This document shows, in pieces, positions 1 through 6,179 of a DNA stretch of 7,075 bases; position 1 is the first letter of the stretch; the number at the start of each line of letters is the position of its first letter. Made by a program: the position numbers and the translations under genes. The notes below the pieces were generated by a model, which ran no database searches, was not told the origin of the DNA, and saw nothing but the letters and a program-made list of their open reading frames with translations. The DNA is from Planctomycetota bacterium (GTDB taxonomy: Bacteria; Planctomycetota; UBA8742; JACQVU01), in assembly GCA_016209585.1 (NCBI GenBank), contig JACQVU010000110.1:1-7075 (forward strand), in the 5' to 3' direction.

Positions 1-15
1 AGATGTGTATTTGAG

Positions 16-792
16 TCAGTCACCAGCCTTCTTCAGCGAGACGTTGTCGATGAACGCGACGCCGGCCGGCCAGAGGGCGACCAGTTGCACGCGCATGTAC
101 TGCACCGTTTTGGTCACCTTGGTGGGCGAGAGGCGCAGCGTCCACGTTTTCCAGTTGCCGCCGCTCTCTTTGGCTTCGCACTCCTTGCGAATCTTGTAGG
201 TGACGCGCATGTAGCCCTGGTGCTGGATGTAGCCCTTCACCCAGAGGAAGACCTTGGGGTTGTTGGTCTGCACGTCGGCCGTAAGCACGTAGTCGACGTC
301 GCGCTCCACGCGATACCACTCGCTCCACAGCAGCGCGCCGTAGGTGGCGCCGATGGCCTCGTACTTGCCCTTGGGCGGTCGCGGCGCCGGCGGCTTGGCG
401 TCGGGGTTCTTCTTCAACTCGTCCTGCCAGGCGTAGACCTGTTCCTTGTCGACCGTGGAGTCGAGTTTGACGCACTTGCCGCCGCCCTCGGGGCGATCCA
501 CCCAGAAGGTGGTCAGCCCGTCCGGCCGCTGCCAGAAGGCGGGACGCTTGGCGTCGGGCGCGGCTTTCTCGAAGTCGCCGCCCAGCAGCGGCAGGTCGCG
601 CGCCACGATCTCCTCGCCGTCGGCCATCTTGATGGGAGCGTCGCCGCCGCCCCCGCCGCCGCCGGCGTCCGGCTGGGGCGCTTTCTGGGCGTGGGCCGTG
701 GCGGCGAGGGTGCACGCGAGAACACAGGCCCCGACGCGACGAAGGAGACTCAGCGAAGGGAAGGCGCGTGAGGAAGGAGAGAGCGAATACAT
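16..792 (-). CDS. Secreted protein with carbohydrate-binding-module-like beta-sandwich domain
   Basis: The ATG at 792 is preferred over one at 825 because it gives a normal signal peptide: LLRR before a hydrophobic core (about 20-33) and an AHA-Q cleavage site after residue 35. The product has 258 residues. After cleavage comes a Pro/Asp linker with seven glycines (44-50). The rest resembles a galactose-binding-like or CBM jelly roll: an opening LLGGDFEKA (69-77) and PAFWQRPDGLTTFWVD, a central YRVERDVDYVLTADVQ, aromatic strands (WSEWY, VFLWVKGY), NWKTWTLRLSPTK, and the closing WPAGVAFIDNVSL (241-253), the usual end of this fold. No catalytic residues are evident; binding of a glycan or another envelope partner is inferred. 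The weak GATGAGAG ribosome site and the seven-base gap to the antitoxin stop suggest translational coupling to the upstream genes. Only 15 bases remain after the stop, with no terminator visible. Confidence 0.75.
   Translation of the reverse strand: MYSLSPSSRAFPSLSLLRRVGACVLACTLAATAHAQKAPQPDAGGGGGGGDAPIKMADGEEIVARDLPLLGGDFEKAAPDAKRPAFWQRPDGLTTFWVDRPEGGGKCVKLDSTVDKEQVYAWQDELKKNPDAKPPAPRPPKGKYEAIGATYGALLWSEWYRVERDVDYVLTADVQTNNPKVFLWVKGYIQHQGYMRVTYKIRKECEAKESGGNWKTWTLRLSPTKVTKTVQYMRVQLVALWPAGVAFIDNVSLKKAGD
641..666. repeat. GCC/CCG trinucleotide run encoding a polyglycine linker
   Basis: A nearly pure run of GCC/CCG triplets on the plus strand encodes seven consecutive glycines near the mature N-terminus of the secreted protein. 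It is a flexible linker and a site where slippage could change length in steps of three without breaking the frame. Confidence 0.6.
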
Positions 793-799
793 AGCACTC

Positions 800-991
800 T
801 CATCCGTCGGGCTTCTGCCCGGCATCGACCACCGGCTTGCGGGGAGATCGAGTCACCACCCGCCGTCCGCTCTCACGTTGCCGGCGTCGAATATCCTCGA
901 CGATCCGCGCGAGATCGAATCCGAAAGAGGCCGCGTGCGCCTCGCGGTAGGCGCGGATTTCCGCGATGATTTCGTCATCCTTCGTTGTCAT
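800..991 (-). CDS. Small antitoxin partner of the PIN toxin
   Basis: This 63-residue protein starts at the ATG at 991, with GGAGGA eight bases upstream inside the toxin gene; a longer open frame to 1078 is only toxin sequence in another frame. The start MTTKDDEIIAEIRAYREAHA and the following FGFDLARIVEDIRRRQRESG are amphipathic and helical, followed by a basic stretch (GRRVVTRSPRKP) and a short polar tail. This pattern matches the short proteins encoded directly behind VapC-like toxins of the YLETS type, as I remember them. It presumably binds and blocks the toxin's active site; no clear ribbon-helix-helix or AbrB-type DNA-binding domain is seen, so it may not repress the operon alone. Overlap with the toxin gene is 17 bases, and the next gene starts seven bases after its stop. 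The role rests mainly on context and size. Confidence 0.78.
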   Translation of the reverse strand: MTTKDDEIIAEIRAYREAHAASFGFDLARIVEDIRRRQRESGRRVVTRSPRKPVVDAGQKPDG

Positions 992-1460
992 TGATGAGTT
1001 CCTCCGGTGTGCAGATGACTGGGGCTTCAAAACCGGCCTTCCGGCACGCTCGTTCAATATCCGGCCGCAGCACAGCATTGGCGATGTGCCGGCAATTCCA
1101 CGTCAGGATATAGTCTATCCCGTGAACTGCGGCCACGGCAATGTGCAGCGCGTCCTCCGCCGCCGTCGGCGGTATCGCTCCCGACGAGACGAGAACGCCG
1201 GCGAGGCGCGCCGCGGCGCCCGTCAGGGCGAGCACGGGGACACTTTCGATCACGTCGATCCTCCTGCCCGCCGCCGTCTTGTCGCCCGCAGCGATTTCGT
1301 CGATTACCAGTTGAGAGACGTACAAGTCAAACGCCTCGGCGTGGTTCGCGAACCAGTCGCGCGTGATCCGTTGGCGAGCGGCGGCGACGAGATCGCGGCT
1401 TGGCAGCGAACTCGCGTAACCGATGACGCTGGTTTCAAGGTACACAGTGCGCCTCTTCAC
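975..1460 (-). CDS. PIN-domain (VapC-like) toxin of a type II toxin-antitoxin pair
   Basis: PIN-domain toxins are metal-dependent ribonucleases that cut RNA when their antitoxin is lost. The GTG start at 1460 is chosen because AGGAG lies five bases upstream and the protein then begins directly with the first PIN strand (KRRTVYLETSVIGY). The frame is open further to a GTG at 1538 that overlaps the previous stop as GTGA, but the extra 26 residues look like translated spacer. The product has 161 residues, a usual PIN length. Candidate metal ligands are Glu9 (YLETS in place of the common aspartate), Glu55 in LVIDEIAAGD, and Asp103 in AEDALHIA; the fourth position is Asn122 in TWNCRHIAN. The C-terminus carries FEAPVICTPEEL, typical of this VapC-like subfamily as I remember it. 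The toxin gene comes first and overlaps the antitoxin gene by 17 bases, so the two are translated together. The substrate RNA cannot be told from sequence. Confidence 0.87.
   Translation of the reverse strand: MKRRTVYLETSVIGYASSLPSRDLVAAARQRITRDWFANHAEAFDLYVSQLVIDEIAAGDKTAAGRRIDVIESVPVLALTGAAARLAGVLVSSGAIPPTAAEDALHIAVAAVHGIDYILTWNCRHIANAVLRPDIERACRKAGFEAPVICTPEELINDNEG
1000..1005 (-). promoter_or_regulatory. Ribosome binding site of the antitoxin gene, inside the toxin gene
   Basis: The minus strand reads GGAGGA eight bases before the ATG at 991. It is the strongest ribosome site in the window, which would allow the antitoxin to be made in excess over the GTG-started toxin from the same message (inference). 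Confidence 0.6.
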
Positions 1461-1465
1461 CGCCG

Positions 1466-1470
1466 CTCCT
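1466..1470 (-). promoter_or_regulatory. Ribosome binding site that decides the toxin GTG start
   Basis: The minus strand reads AGGAG, then five bases, then GTG at 1460. This favours the 161-residue toxin over a 187-residue version starting at 1538. Confidence 0.6.
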
Positions 1471-1509
1471 GGTTGGAGATCATCACGCGCCTCCGACCTC
1501 CCGCGAACT

Positions 1510-1523
1510 CCCTCGCCCGAGGG
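1510..1523. promoter_or_regulatory. Short perfect palindrome upstream of the toxin gene; possible operator
   Basis: The sequence CCCTCG-CC-CGAGGG is a perfect six-base inverted repeat around two bases, lying in the 74-base gap between the giant gene's stop and the toxin start, about 50 bases upstream of the latter. Toxin-antitoxin operons are often repressed by their own complex at such palindromes, so an operator is possible. As RNA it could form a five-pair hairpin with a four-base loop, but no T-run follows on the minus strand, so it is not a typical intrinsic terminator. In GC-rich DNA a repeat this short can occur by chance. Confidence 0.25.
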
Positions 1524-1534
1524 CCGGGATCGGG

Positions 1535-4500
1535 TCACTTCCCTTCCGACCCCGCGCCGGCCAGGCGACGGTAGTACTCGCGCAGTTCGTCGCGGTAGGC
1601 GGCGGGCGTCTCTTCGTCGAGCGCGCGAGAGAGTTCATCGCGCAGCGACCGGGGGATCTTCAGGCCGCGCTCGCGGTCGGTGCGGATCTGTTCGCCCACG
1701 CCGCCCTTGCTCTCCTCCAGTTCCTTCGCCAGCACCTTCCGCTTGGCCTGGAAGTCGTCGAGCCGCGCAGCGGCCAGGTCGGACTCCATCCCCTTCATGG
1801 TCTTCGCCGCGCCCGCCATGCTCTCCGCCGGGTACTGGTACTTCTTGAGCGTGTGCTCCATCCGCTCCGCCTTCTGGTGCAGTTCGGCCTGGCGGCTGGC
1901 GAGGCGATCCAGCATCTCCTTCACGGGAGGGGGAGGGACGCCGCGCAGGCCGAGTTCGCCCCCGCCCGAGACCTTGCCGCCGCCGGTGGCGCCGCCGGTG
2001 GGGTCGGTGGAGGAGTCTTTCACCGAGCCTTTCTCGTACGGATCGTTGGTGACGCGGGTGGGGGTCTTGCGGCCGCCCTTGCCGGTGGCCTCTTCCTCGA
2101 CGAACTGGCCGTGCGACCGCCCCGACCGCCCCTCGCCGGAGCGGCCGCTGATCTCGTGTTCGTTGGGCAACTGGTTGCCGGTGACGCCGCGCGCCGACAT
2201 GTTGGAGATCGGCCCGTCGCCGGCCTCCCATCCGGCGCCCTCGTCGATGGAGTCCATCCATTTGCTGCTCACGTCCTGGGCGTCGTCGGCCAAGTCTTCC
2301 TCCTGTTCCATCAGGTCGCCGATCAGGTCTTCCAGTTCCTCCGGCAGGTCCACCAGCGGGATCTCCATCTCGCCGGGCGGGTCTTCCATGTTCCACTGCT
2401 GGCGGTCGGGCCCCTGCGGCAGCCAGCGTTCCAGGTTGTGCTCCAGGCTCTCAGCCTTTTCCAGGCCGGACTGTTCCAGGGGCACGGCCATTTCGACGCT
2501 CTGCTGGTCGAGGGCGTTGGAAGCCGCGAGCACGTCGCGGTCGATCTCCTCAAACGCCTCCACCACCTCCTTCACCTGCGTCGAGTCGGTGTGGTCGGCG
2601 TTGGGCAGGCGCGAGAGATCGTCTTTCAGGTCTTCAAGGAAGCGTGCGAGGTCCTGCTCGGCCTTGGAGAGTTCCTGCACCTTGGCTTTGTCGCCGGCCG
2701 TGAAGTCGTCCGGCTCCTTGCCCATCAGCGCCTTGGTGGCCTCCACCACCTCGCGCTGCTTGTCGATGAAGTCTTTCAGGTTCTCGCGCACGTGCTCCGC
2801 GGCCGCGGCCCGGTCTTTCACGCGAGGGTCCTCCGGCGAGAACTCGGCCGGGAGATCGAGCGTTTTCTTCAGCGTGGCCGCGCCGGCCTTGGTGACTTCC
2901 AGCAGAGCCTTCAATTTCTCCAGGATGCGGTCTTGCAGCGGCGCCAACGCCCGCAGCGCCTCGTCCGTCGCTGGGCGGGCCTTCTCCCTCGGCAAGCGCG
3001 CGGCTGCGGCGGCGGCGTCAGCCATTTCGTTGACGGTGAGTCGCACCAGCCCGTCGCGCACCTTGGTTTCGAAGGGGGAATCGCCCTTCACCTCGCCGGC
3101 GGCGCGGGAGGCCTCGGCGCGGATGCGTTCCTGCTCGGCGGGCACCGTCTCCCGCAGGCGGTCCTGCTGGGCGGCGGGGATGACGGCCAGCCCTTCCTGG
3201 AACCGGGAGGCCTCGCGCCGGTTCTTCGTCTGCATCTCGATGAGACGCGCCAGCCGCGCTTGCAGGTTCACCAGGGCGTCGAGCGACTCCTGCCGCTTCG
3301 CGCCGCCGGAGACCAGGCGCACGCGATGTTCGGGGGTGCGAACGGTGTGCGATCCGTCGGGGTGGCCGTCGGTGACCTCCACCAGGTAGGTCACCGCGTC
3401 GCCCGGCCTCAGGCTCAGCCCCTCCAGCGGCAGCGTGAGCGTTCCCGTGTAGCGGAGCGTGCCGGGCGCGGGGCTGGCCTCGGCCACCGGCTCCAGCGAA
3501 CCGCCGGGAAGCGCGGCGAGCAGCGTGACGCGCAGCAGCCCGACGTCGTCGGTGGCCAGGACGTTGACGGCGAACGGCGCGGGCCTGGGAATCTCCCGCT
3601 CCCGCGCGCCGGAGGTGATGGCCGCCGCCGGCGGACCATCGGTGAACGCCTCCAGACTGTACTGGCGACCGGGCGCCGACGAGACGCCGTGGCCGTCGGT
3701 GAGCCGCAGCGTGTACCGGACGGTGTCGTCGAGCACGAACGCGGCGCGCAGCCGCTGGGCGCCGTCGCGCAGGAGGCGCGTCTCCGAGCGCATCTCCATG
3801 CGTTCCACCCCCTCGCTGGCGGTGAACAGCAGCGTGACCGACGAGCCTTTCACGGCGCGCAGGTCGGCGCTGGCGTTCTCGTTCACCTGCTCCGGGATAC
3901 GCGCGTAGGCGGGGGGAGCGACACGGGTTTCGATGCGCTTCACGGCCGGGCGCTCGACCACCGTGACCTGATACCACCTGGTGACCGCGTCGCTGGCCAG
4001 CACGCGGTAGGAGAGGCCGCGTTCAATCGCGGGGAAGGAGTGCAGGAAGACGGCGCCCTCGAACCGCATGGGCGCGGTTTCGGCCGCGCTCTCCGCGTCG
4101 GGGGCGGCGTCATCCAGCCGGTACTCGATGGCGGCCGAGGGCGGCAGATCGCCCGAGGGCGTGGCCGTGACCAGCACGTCATCGCCGCGCGGAACCGTCA
4201 CGTCGCCCGGCTTCACCTCCAGGCGGGTCGCGGTGATGGGATCGATGCTCGCGGCCGGAAGCGCCAGCCGGAGCAGGCCGTTGCGGAAGTGATCCGGCCA
4301 CCACGCCCCATAGGCCGCGCCGAGCAGCAGCAGGCCGCCGGCCGCGAGGGCCAGTTGCTTCGCCCGGCGCGGGTTCACGGCGCGGCGGCGGTCGACGGCG
4401 CCGGCGCCCTGCGCGGCGATCTTCACGGCCTCGGCCCGCAGCGCGGCGGTGAGGCCGCCGCCCGACAGCCGGGAGAATTCGACGGCGCTGACCAGCGCGC

Positions 4501-4816
4501 CGTCGAGGTCCGGCAGGTGTTCTTCGAGACGTGCCGCCACGGCCTCGTCGGAGCGCCGGCGCGACAGCGGGCCGACCAGACGCCGCCAGACCACGAACGC
4601 CGAGGCCAGGAGCAGGACCGCCAGGAGGGCCGCGCGCCAGCCGGCGGAGAGCGAGGCGACATGGTCAACCCACAGCGCGCCGAGCGTCCCACCCAGGATG
4701 ACGGTGGCGAGCAGCGCCGCGCCTTCCACCGCCGCGACGAACCGCACGGCGCCGCGCGTGCGGGAGATGACCGCGGCGATGGGCGCGGGCACGGAAGAGA
4801 GGCCGGATGGGGGCAT
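1535..4816 (-). CDS. Giant membrane-anchored coiled-coil protein, DUF4175-like
   Basis: This 1093-residue protein starts at an ATG with AAGGAG ten bases upstream. Hydrophobic helices lie at about 27-50, 59-77 and 154-172; the segment between the second and third contains EEHLPDLDGALVSAVEFSR, which resembles the conserved N-terminal part of DUF4175-type proteins. Residues about 195-500 look like three consecutive beta-sandwich domains, starting with an LEVKPGDVTVPRGDDVLVTA-like strand pattern and including repeated LTDGH/VTDGH turns. Residues 505-800 are charged, Ala/Glu/Lys-rich and strongly helical, probably coiled coil. Residues 810-850 are very acidic. About 865-960 is polar and Gly/Ser-rich. 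Residues 962-1093 are helical again and end in PAAYRDELREYYRRLAG, a closing motif common in such planctomycete proteins. The large domains after the third helix are most likely extracytoplasmic. Its position behind a Bat-like gene supports an envelope-associated complex of unknown role. The overall family call is from memory of architecture, not a search. Confidence 0.8.
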   Translation of the reverse strand: MPPSGLSSVPAPIAAVISRTRGAVRFVAAVEGAALLATVILGGTLGALWVDHVASLSAGWRAALLAVLLLASAFVVWRRLVGPLSRRRSDEAVAARLEEHLPDLDGALVSAVEFSRLSGGGLTAALRAEAVKIAAQGAGAVDRRRAVNPRRAKQLALAAGGLLLLGAAYGAWWPDHFRNGLLRLALPAASIDPITATRLEVKPGDVTVPRGDDVLVTATPSGDLPPSAAIEYRLDDAAPDAESAAETAPMRFEGAVFLHSFPAIERGLSYRVLASDAVTRWYQVTVVERPAVKRIETRVAPPAYARIPEQVNENASADLRAVKGSSVTLLFTASEGVERMEMRSETRLLRDGAQRLRAAFVLDDTVRYTLRLTDGHGVSSAPGRQYSLEAFTDGPPAAAITSGAREREIPRPAPFAVNVLATDDVGLLRVTLLAALPGGSLEPVAEASPAPGTLRYTGTLTLPLEGLSLRPGDAVTYLVEVTDGHPDGSHTVRTPEHRVRLVSGGAKRQESLDALVNLQARLARLIEMQTKNRREASRFQEGLAVIPAAQQDRLRETVPAEQERIRAEASRAAGEVKGDSPFETKVRDGLVRLTVNEMADAAAAAARLPREKARPATDEALRALAPLQDRILEKLKALLEVTKAGAATLKKTLDLPAEFSPEDPRVKDRAAAAEHVRENLKDFIDKQREVVEATKALMGKEPDDFTAGDKAKVQELSKAEQDLARFLEDLKDDLSRLPNADHTDSTQVKEVVEAFEEIDRDVLAASNALDQQSVEMAVPLEQSGLEKAESLEHNLERWLPQGPDRQQWNMEDPPGEMEIPLVDLPEELEDLIGDLMEQEEDLADDAQDVSSKWMDSIDEGAGWEAGDGPISNMSARGVTGNQLPNEHEISGRSGEGRSGRSHGQFVEEEATGKGGRKTPTRVTNDPYEKGSVKDSSTDPTGGATGGGKVSGGGELGLRGVPPPPVKEMLDRLASRQAELHQKAERMEHTLKKYQYPAESMAGAAKTMKGMESDLAAARLDDFQAKRKVLAKELEESKGGVGEQIRTDRERGLKIPRSLRDELSRALDEETPAAYRDELREYYRRLAGAGSEGK

Positions 4817-4826
4817 GGGGTTCCGT

Positions 4827-4832
4827 CTCCTT
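4827..4832 (-). promoter_or_regulatory. Ribosome binding site of the giant membrane-protein gene
   Basis: The minus strand reads AAGGAG ten bases before the ATG at 4816, inside the 24-base gap after the preceding stop codon (TAG, 4843-4841). It fixes the start of the 1093-residue protein. Confidence 0.6.
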
Positions 4833-4840
4833 GCGTTCGC

Positions 4841-6154
4841 CTACTTCTCCCGCGCCAGCGTCACACTCACCCGCGCCGTCGGCTGGGCCGGGGAGAGGGC
4901 CACGTCTTTCAGCCGCTCGTCGAGGATGACGGGCCGGGGCGGCGTCCCGGGAGTGACGCGGTCCCGCGTGAGGAAGAGGCGTTTGTCAACCAGCCAGCGG
5001 TCGCCCTCGCGGTGCAGCGTCCAGTAGTCGATGCGCCGGAAGATGAACGCGCCGCCGCCTTCCTTTTTGTCGATCGTGGTGGATTCGGAGTCGCGCTGGA
5101 AGGCGATCACGGCCTTGGCGCGGCGCGGCGTGCCCCGGAGGTAGAGCACCTCCCGCTCGCGGAAGAAGTCGGGGATCTCGGCCACGCGCGCCGCCACGGC
5201 CGTCTTGTCGGCCTCGGTGAGCGGCGCGTCGTCCGCCCCGTCGCCGGGGGTCTCGCCGGCGAAGCCGAGGCCGACCAGCAGGGCCTCGTCGGTCTCGATG
5301 AACAGGTCGTACACGCCGGCCGGGAGGTCTTTCAGATCGAAGCCGCGCCCGGCGTCGCGCGCCTGCCCCTCGAACGTGTCGTCGACCTTCTGCCGCACGG
5401 CACAGGCGCGCTGCGCCTTTCCCGGCCCCTCGAACGCGCCCACCACCGAGAACGTCGCCCGCGCGTCCTCTTTCGCCGGCGCCGTGAACTCAATGCTCTC
5501 CACGTGCACCAGGTCGGCCAGCGTCTGGCCCGGCTGGCCTTTCTGCTTCTTCAACAGAATGAACCGCTCGCGCGCCTCGTCGCCCTCGACGAAGACCGTC
5601 AGCCCGTCCACCACGCCGGAGAGGGTCTTCCCGGTGCGCAACCGCACCTCCACCGCGTAGTCCTGGCGCGGGAACTCCCGCCCCGAGTAGATCTTGTCGC
5701 GCGAACTCTCTTCCTTGAAACGGAACTCCTTCTCCATCGCTTCCTGCGTCACCTTCACGGTGAGGCGCTCGATCTCCGGCAGTGGAACGTCGTGGAAACG
5801 CTTCTCCGCCGCCGACCAGAGCCGCAGCGGCTTGTTGGCCGGAAGGGACACCGCGCCCTTGAACTTCTTGCCGTCCGAGGTCGTGAGAACGCCCGTCACC
5901 GCCGCCGGATCGGCCGGCGCCGGTGGCGTCTGGGGCGGCGCCGGTGACGCCGCAGGCGCGGTCGCCGCCGGAGAGTCCTTCTGGACCTCCTCGGCCGGAG
6001 CCGCGGCCGGCGCCTCCCCCGCGCGGAGGGAGCCGGCGGCCAGCGCCAGGGCCGCCGCCGCCATCGCCAGCGCCGTGAGCCGGCGCGATCCCGTCTTGGC
6101 CACGCTTCCAGGCATATCTCCGCTCATTCTACCGCGCCGCCCGCGGCTGCTCAC
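4841..6154 (-). CDS. Exported protein of unknown function with two small beta-rich segments
   Basis: I do not recognise a named family. The chosen GTG start at 6154 has a GGGGAG ribosome site nine bases upstream; ATG codons at 6127 and 6115 are alternatives giving 428 or 424 residues instead of 437. Residues 26-45 form a hydrophobic signal sequence preceded by SRRLTAL, which has paired arginines but is a poor Tat match. An Ala/Pro-rich linker (about 46-85) follows. Two segments look related: 88-135, with DGKKFKGAV and an ending of PLPEIERLTV, and 166-224, with TGKTLSGVV and an ending of LVHVESIEF. Both suggest small SH3/Sm-like barrels, which is inference. Residues 235-300 look like a beta-sandwich (FDLKDLPAGVYDLFIET), and 310-437 form a mixed region with basic and aromatic residues near the end. 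No catalytic motif is visible. The protein probably acts in the periplasm, and its gene is 24 bases ahead of the giant membrane-protein gene, so the two are likely co-transcribed. Confidence 0.8.
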   Translation of the reverse strand: MSSRGRRGRMSGDMPGSVAKTGSRRLTALAMAAAALALAAGSLRAGEAPAAAPAEEVQKDSPAATAPAASPAPPQTPPAPADPAAVTGVLTTSDGKKFKGAVSLPANKPLRLWSAAEKRFHDVPLPEIERLTVKVTQEAMEKEFRFKEESSRDKIYSGREFPRQDYAVEVRLRTGKTLSGVVDGLTVFVEGDEARERFILLKKQKGQPGQTLADLVHVESIEFTAPAKEDARATFSVVGAFEGPGKAQRACAVRQKVDDTFEGQARDAGRGFDLKDLPAGVYDLFIETDEALLVGLGFAGETPGDGADDAPLTEADKTAVAARVAEIPDFFREREVLYLRGTPRRAKAVIAFQRDSESTTIDKKEGGGAFIFRRIDYWTLHREGDRWLVDKRLFLTRDRVTPGTPPRPVILDERLKDVALSPAQPTARVSVTLAREK

Positions 6155-6163
6155 GTCGCGGCT

Positions 6164-6169
6164 CTCCCC
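6164..6169 (-). promoter_or_regulatory. Ribosome binding site supporting the GTG start at 6154
   Basis: The minus strand reads GGGGAG here, nine bases before the GTG at 6154. The alternative ATG codons at 6127 and 6115 lack a well-spaced purine-rich site (the second has GGAG only two bases away), so this element is the main reason for preferring the longer protein. Confidence 0.45.
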
Positions 6170-6179
6170 GCCGACGCGC

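Noticed and set aside
641..666. The GCC/CCG run as a regulatory or CRISPR-like repeat
   Set aside because: It is a simple triplet run inside a coding region that encodes a glycine linker; there are no spacers or unit structure.
85..771. A 228-codon plus-strand open frame opposite the secreted-protein gene
   Set aside because: It is likewise codon-aligned with the minus-strand gene and is a composition shadow; the minus strand has a clear signal peptide and beta-sandwich motifs.
1510..1523. Intrinsic terminator after the giant gene
   Set aside because: The palindrome has a short stem and is not followed by a T-run on the minus strand.
975..1538. A longer toxin starting at the GTG at 1538, overlapping the previous stop as GTGA
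   Set aside because: The extra 26 residues look like translated spacer, and the GTG at 1460 has an AGGAG site at ideal spacing immediately before the first PIN strand.
1680..3389. A 569-codon plus-strand open frame rich in Ser and Arg
   Set aside because: The Ser/Arg-rich composition without hydrophobic pattern is typical of an out-of-frame reading of GC-rich sequence, and it lies wholly inside the giant gene.
1853..5947. A 1364-codon open frame on the plus strand spanning most of two minus-strand genes
   Set aside because: It is codon-aligned with both minus-strand genes, so its stop codons would need sense TTA, CTA or TCA codons, which GC-rich genes avoid. The translation is rich in Leu, Val, His, Arg and Gln with no domain or export signal, while the minus strand encodes coherent proteins with ribosome sites.
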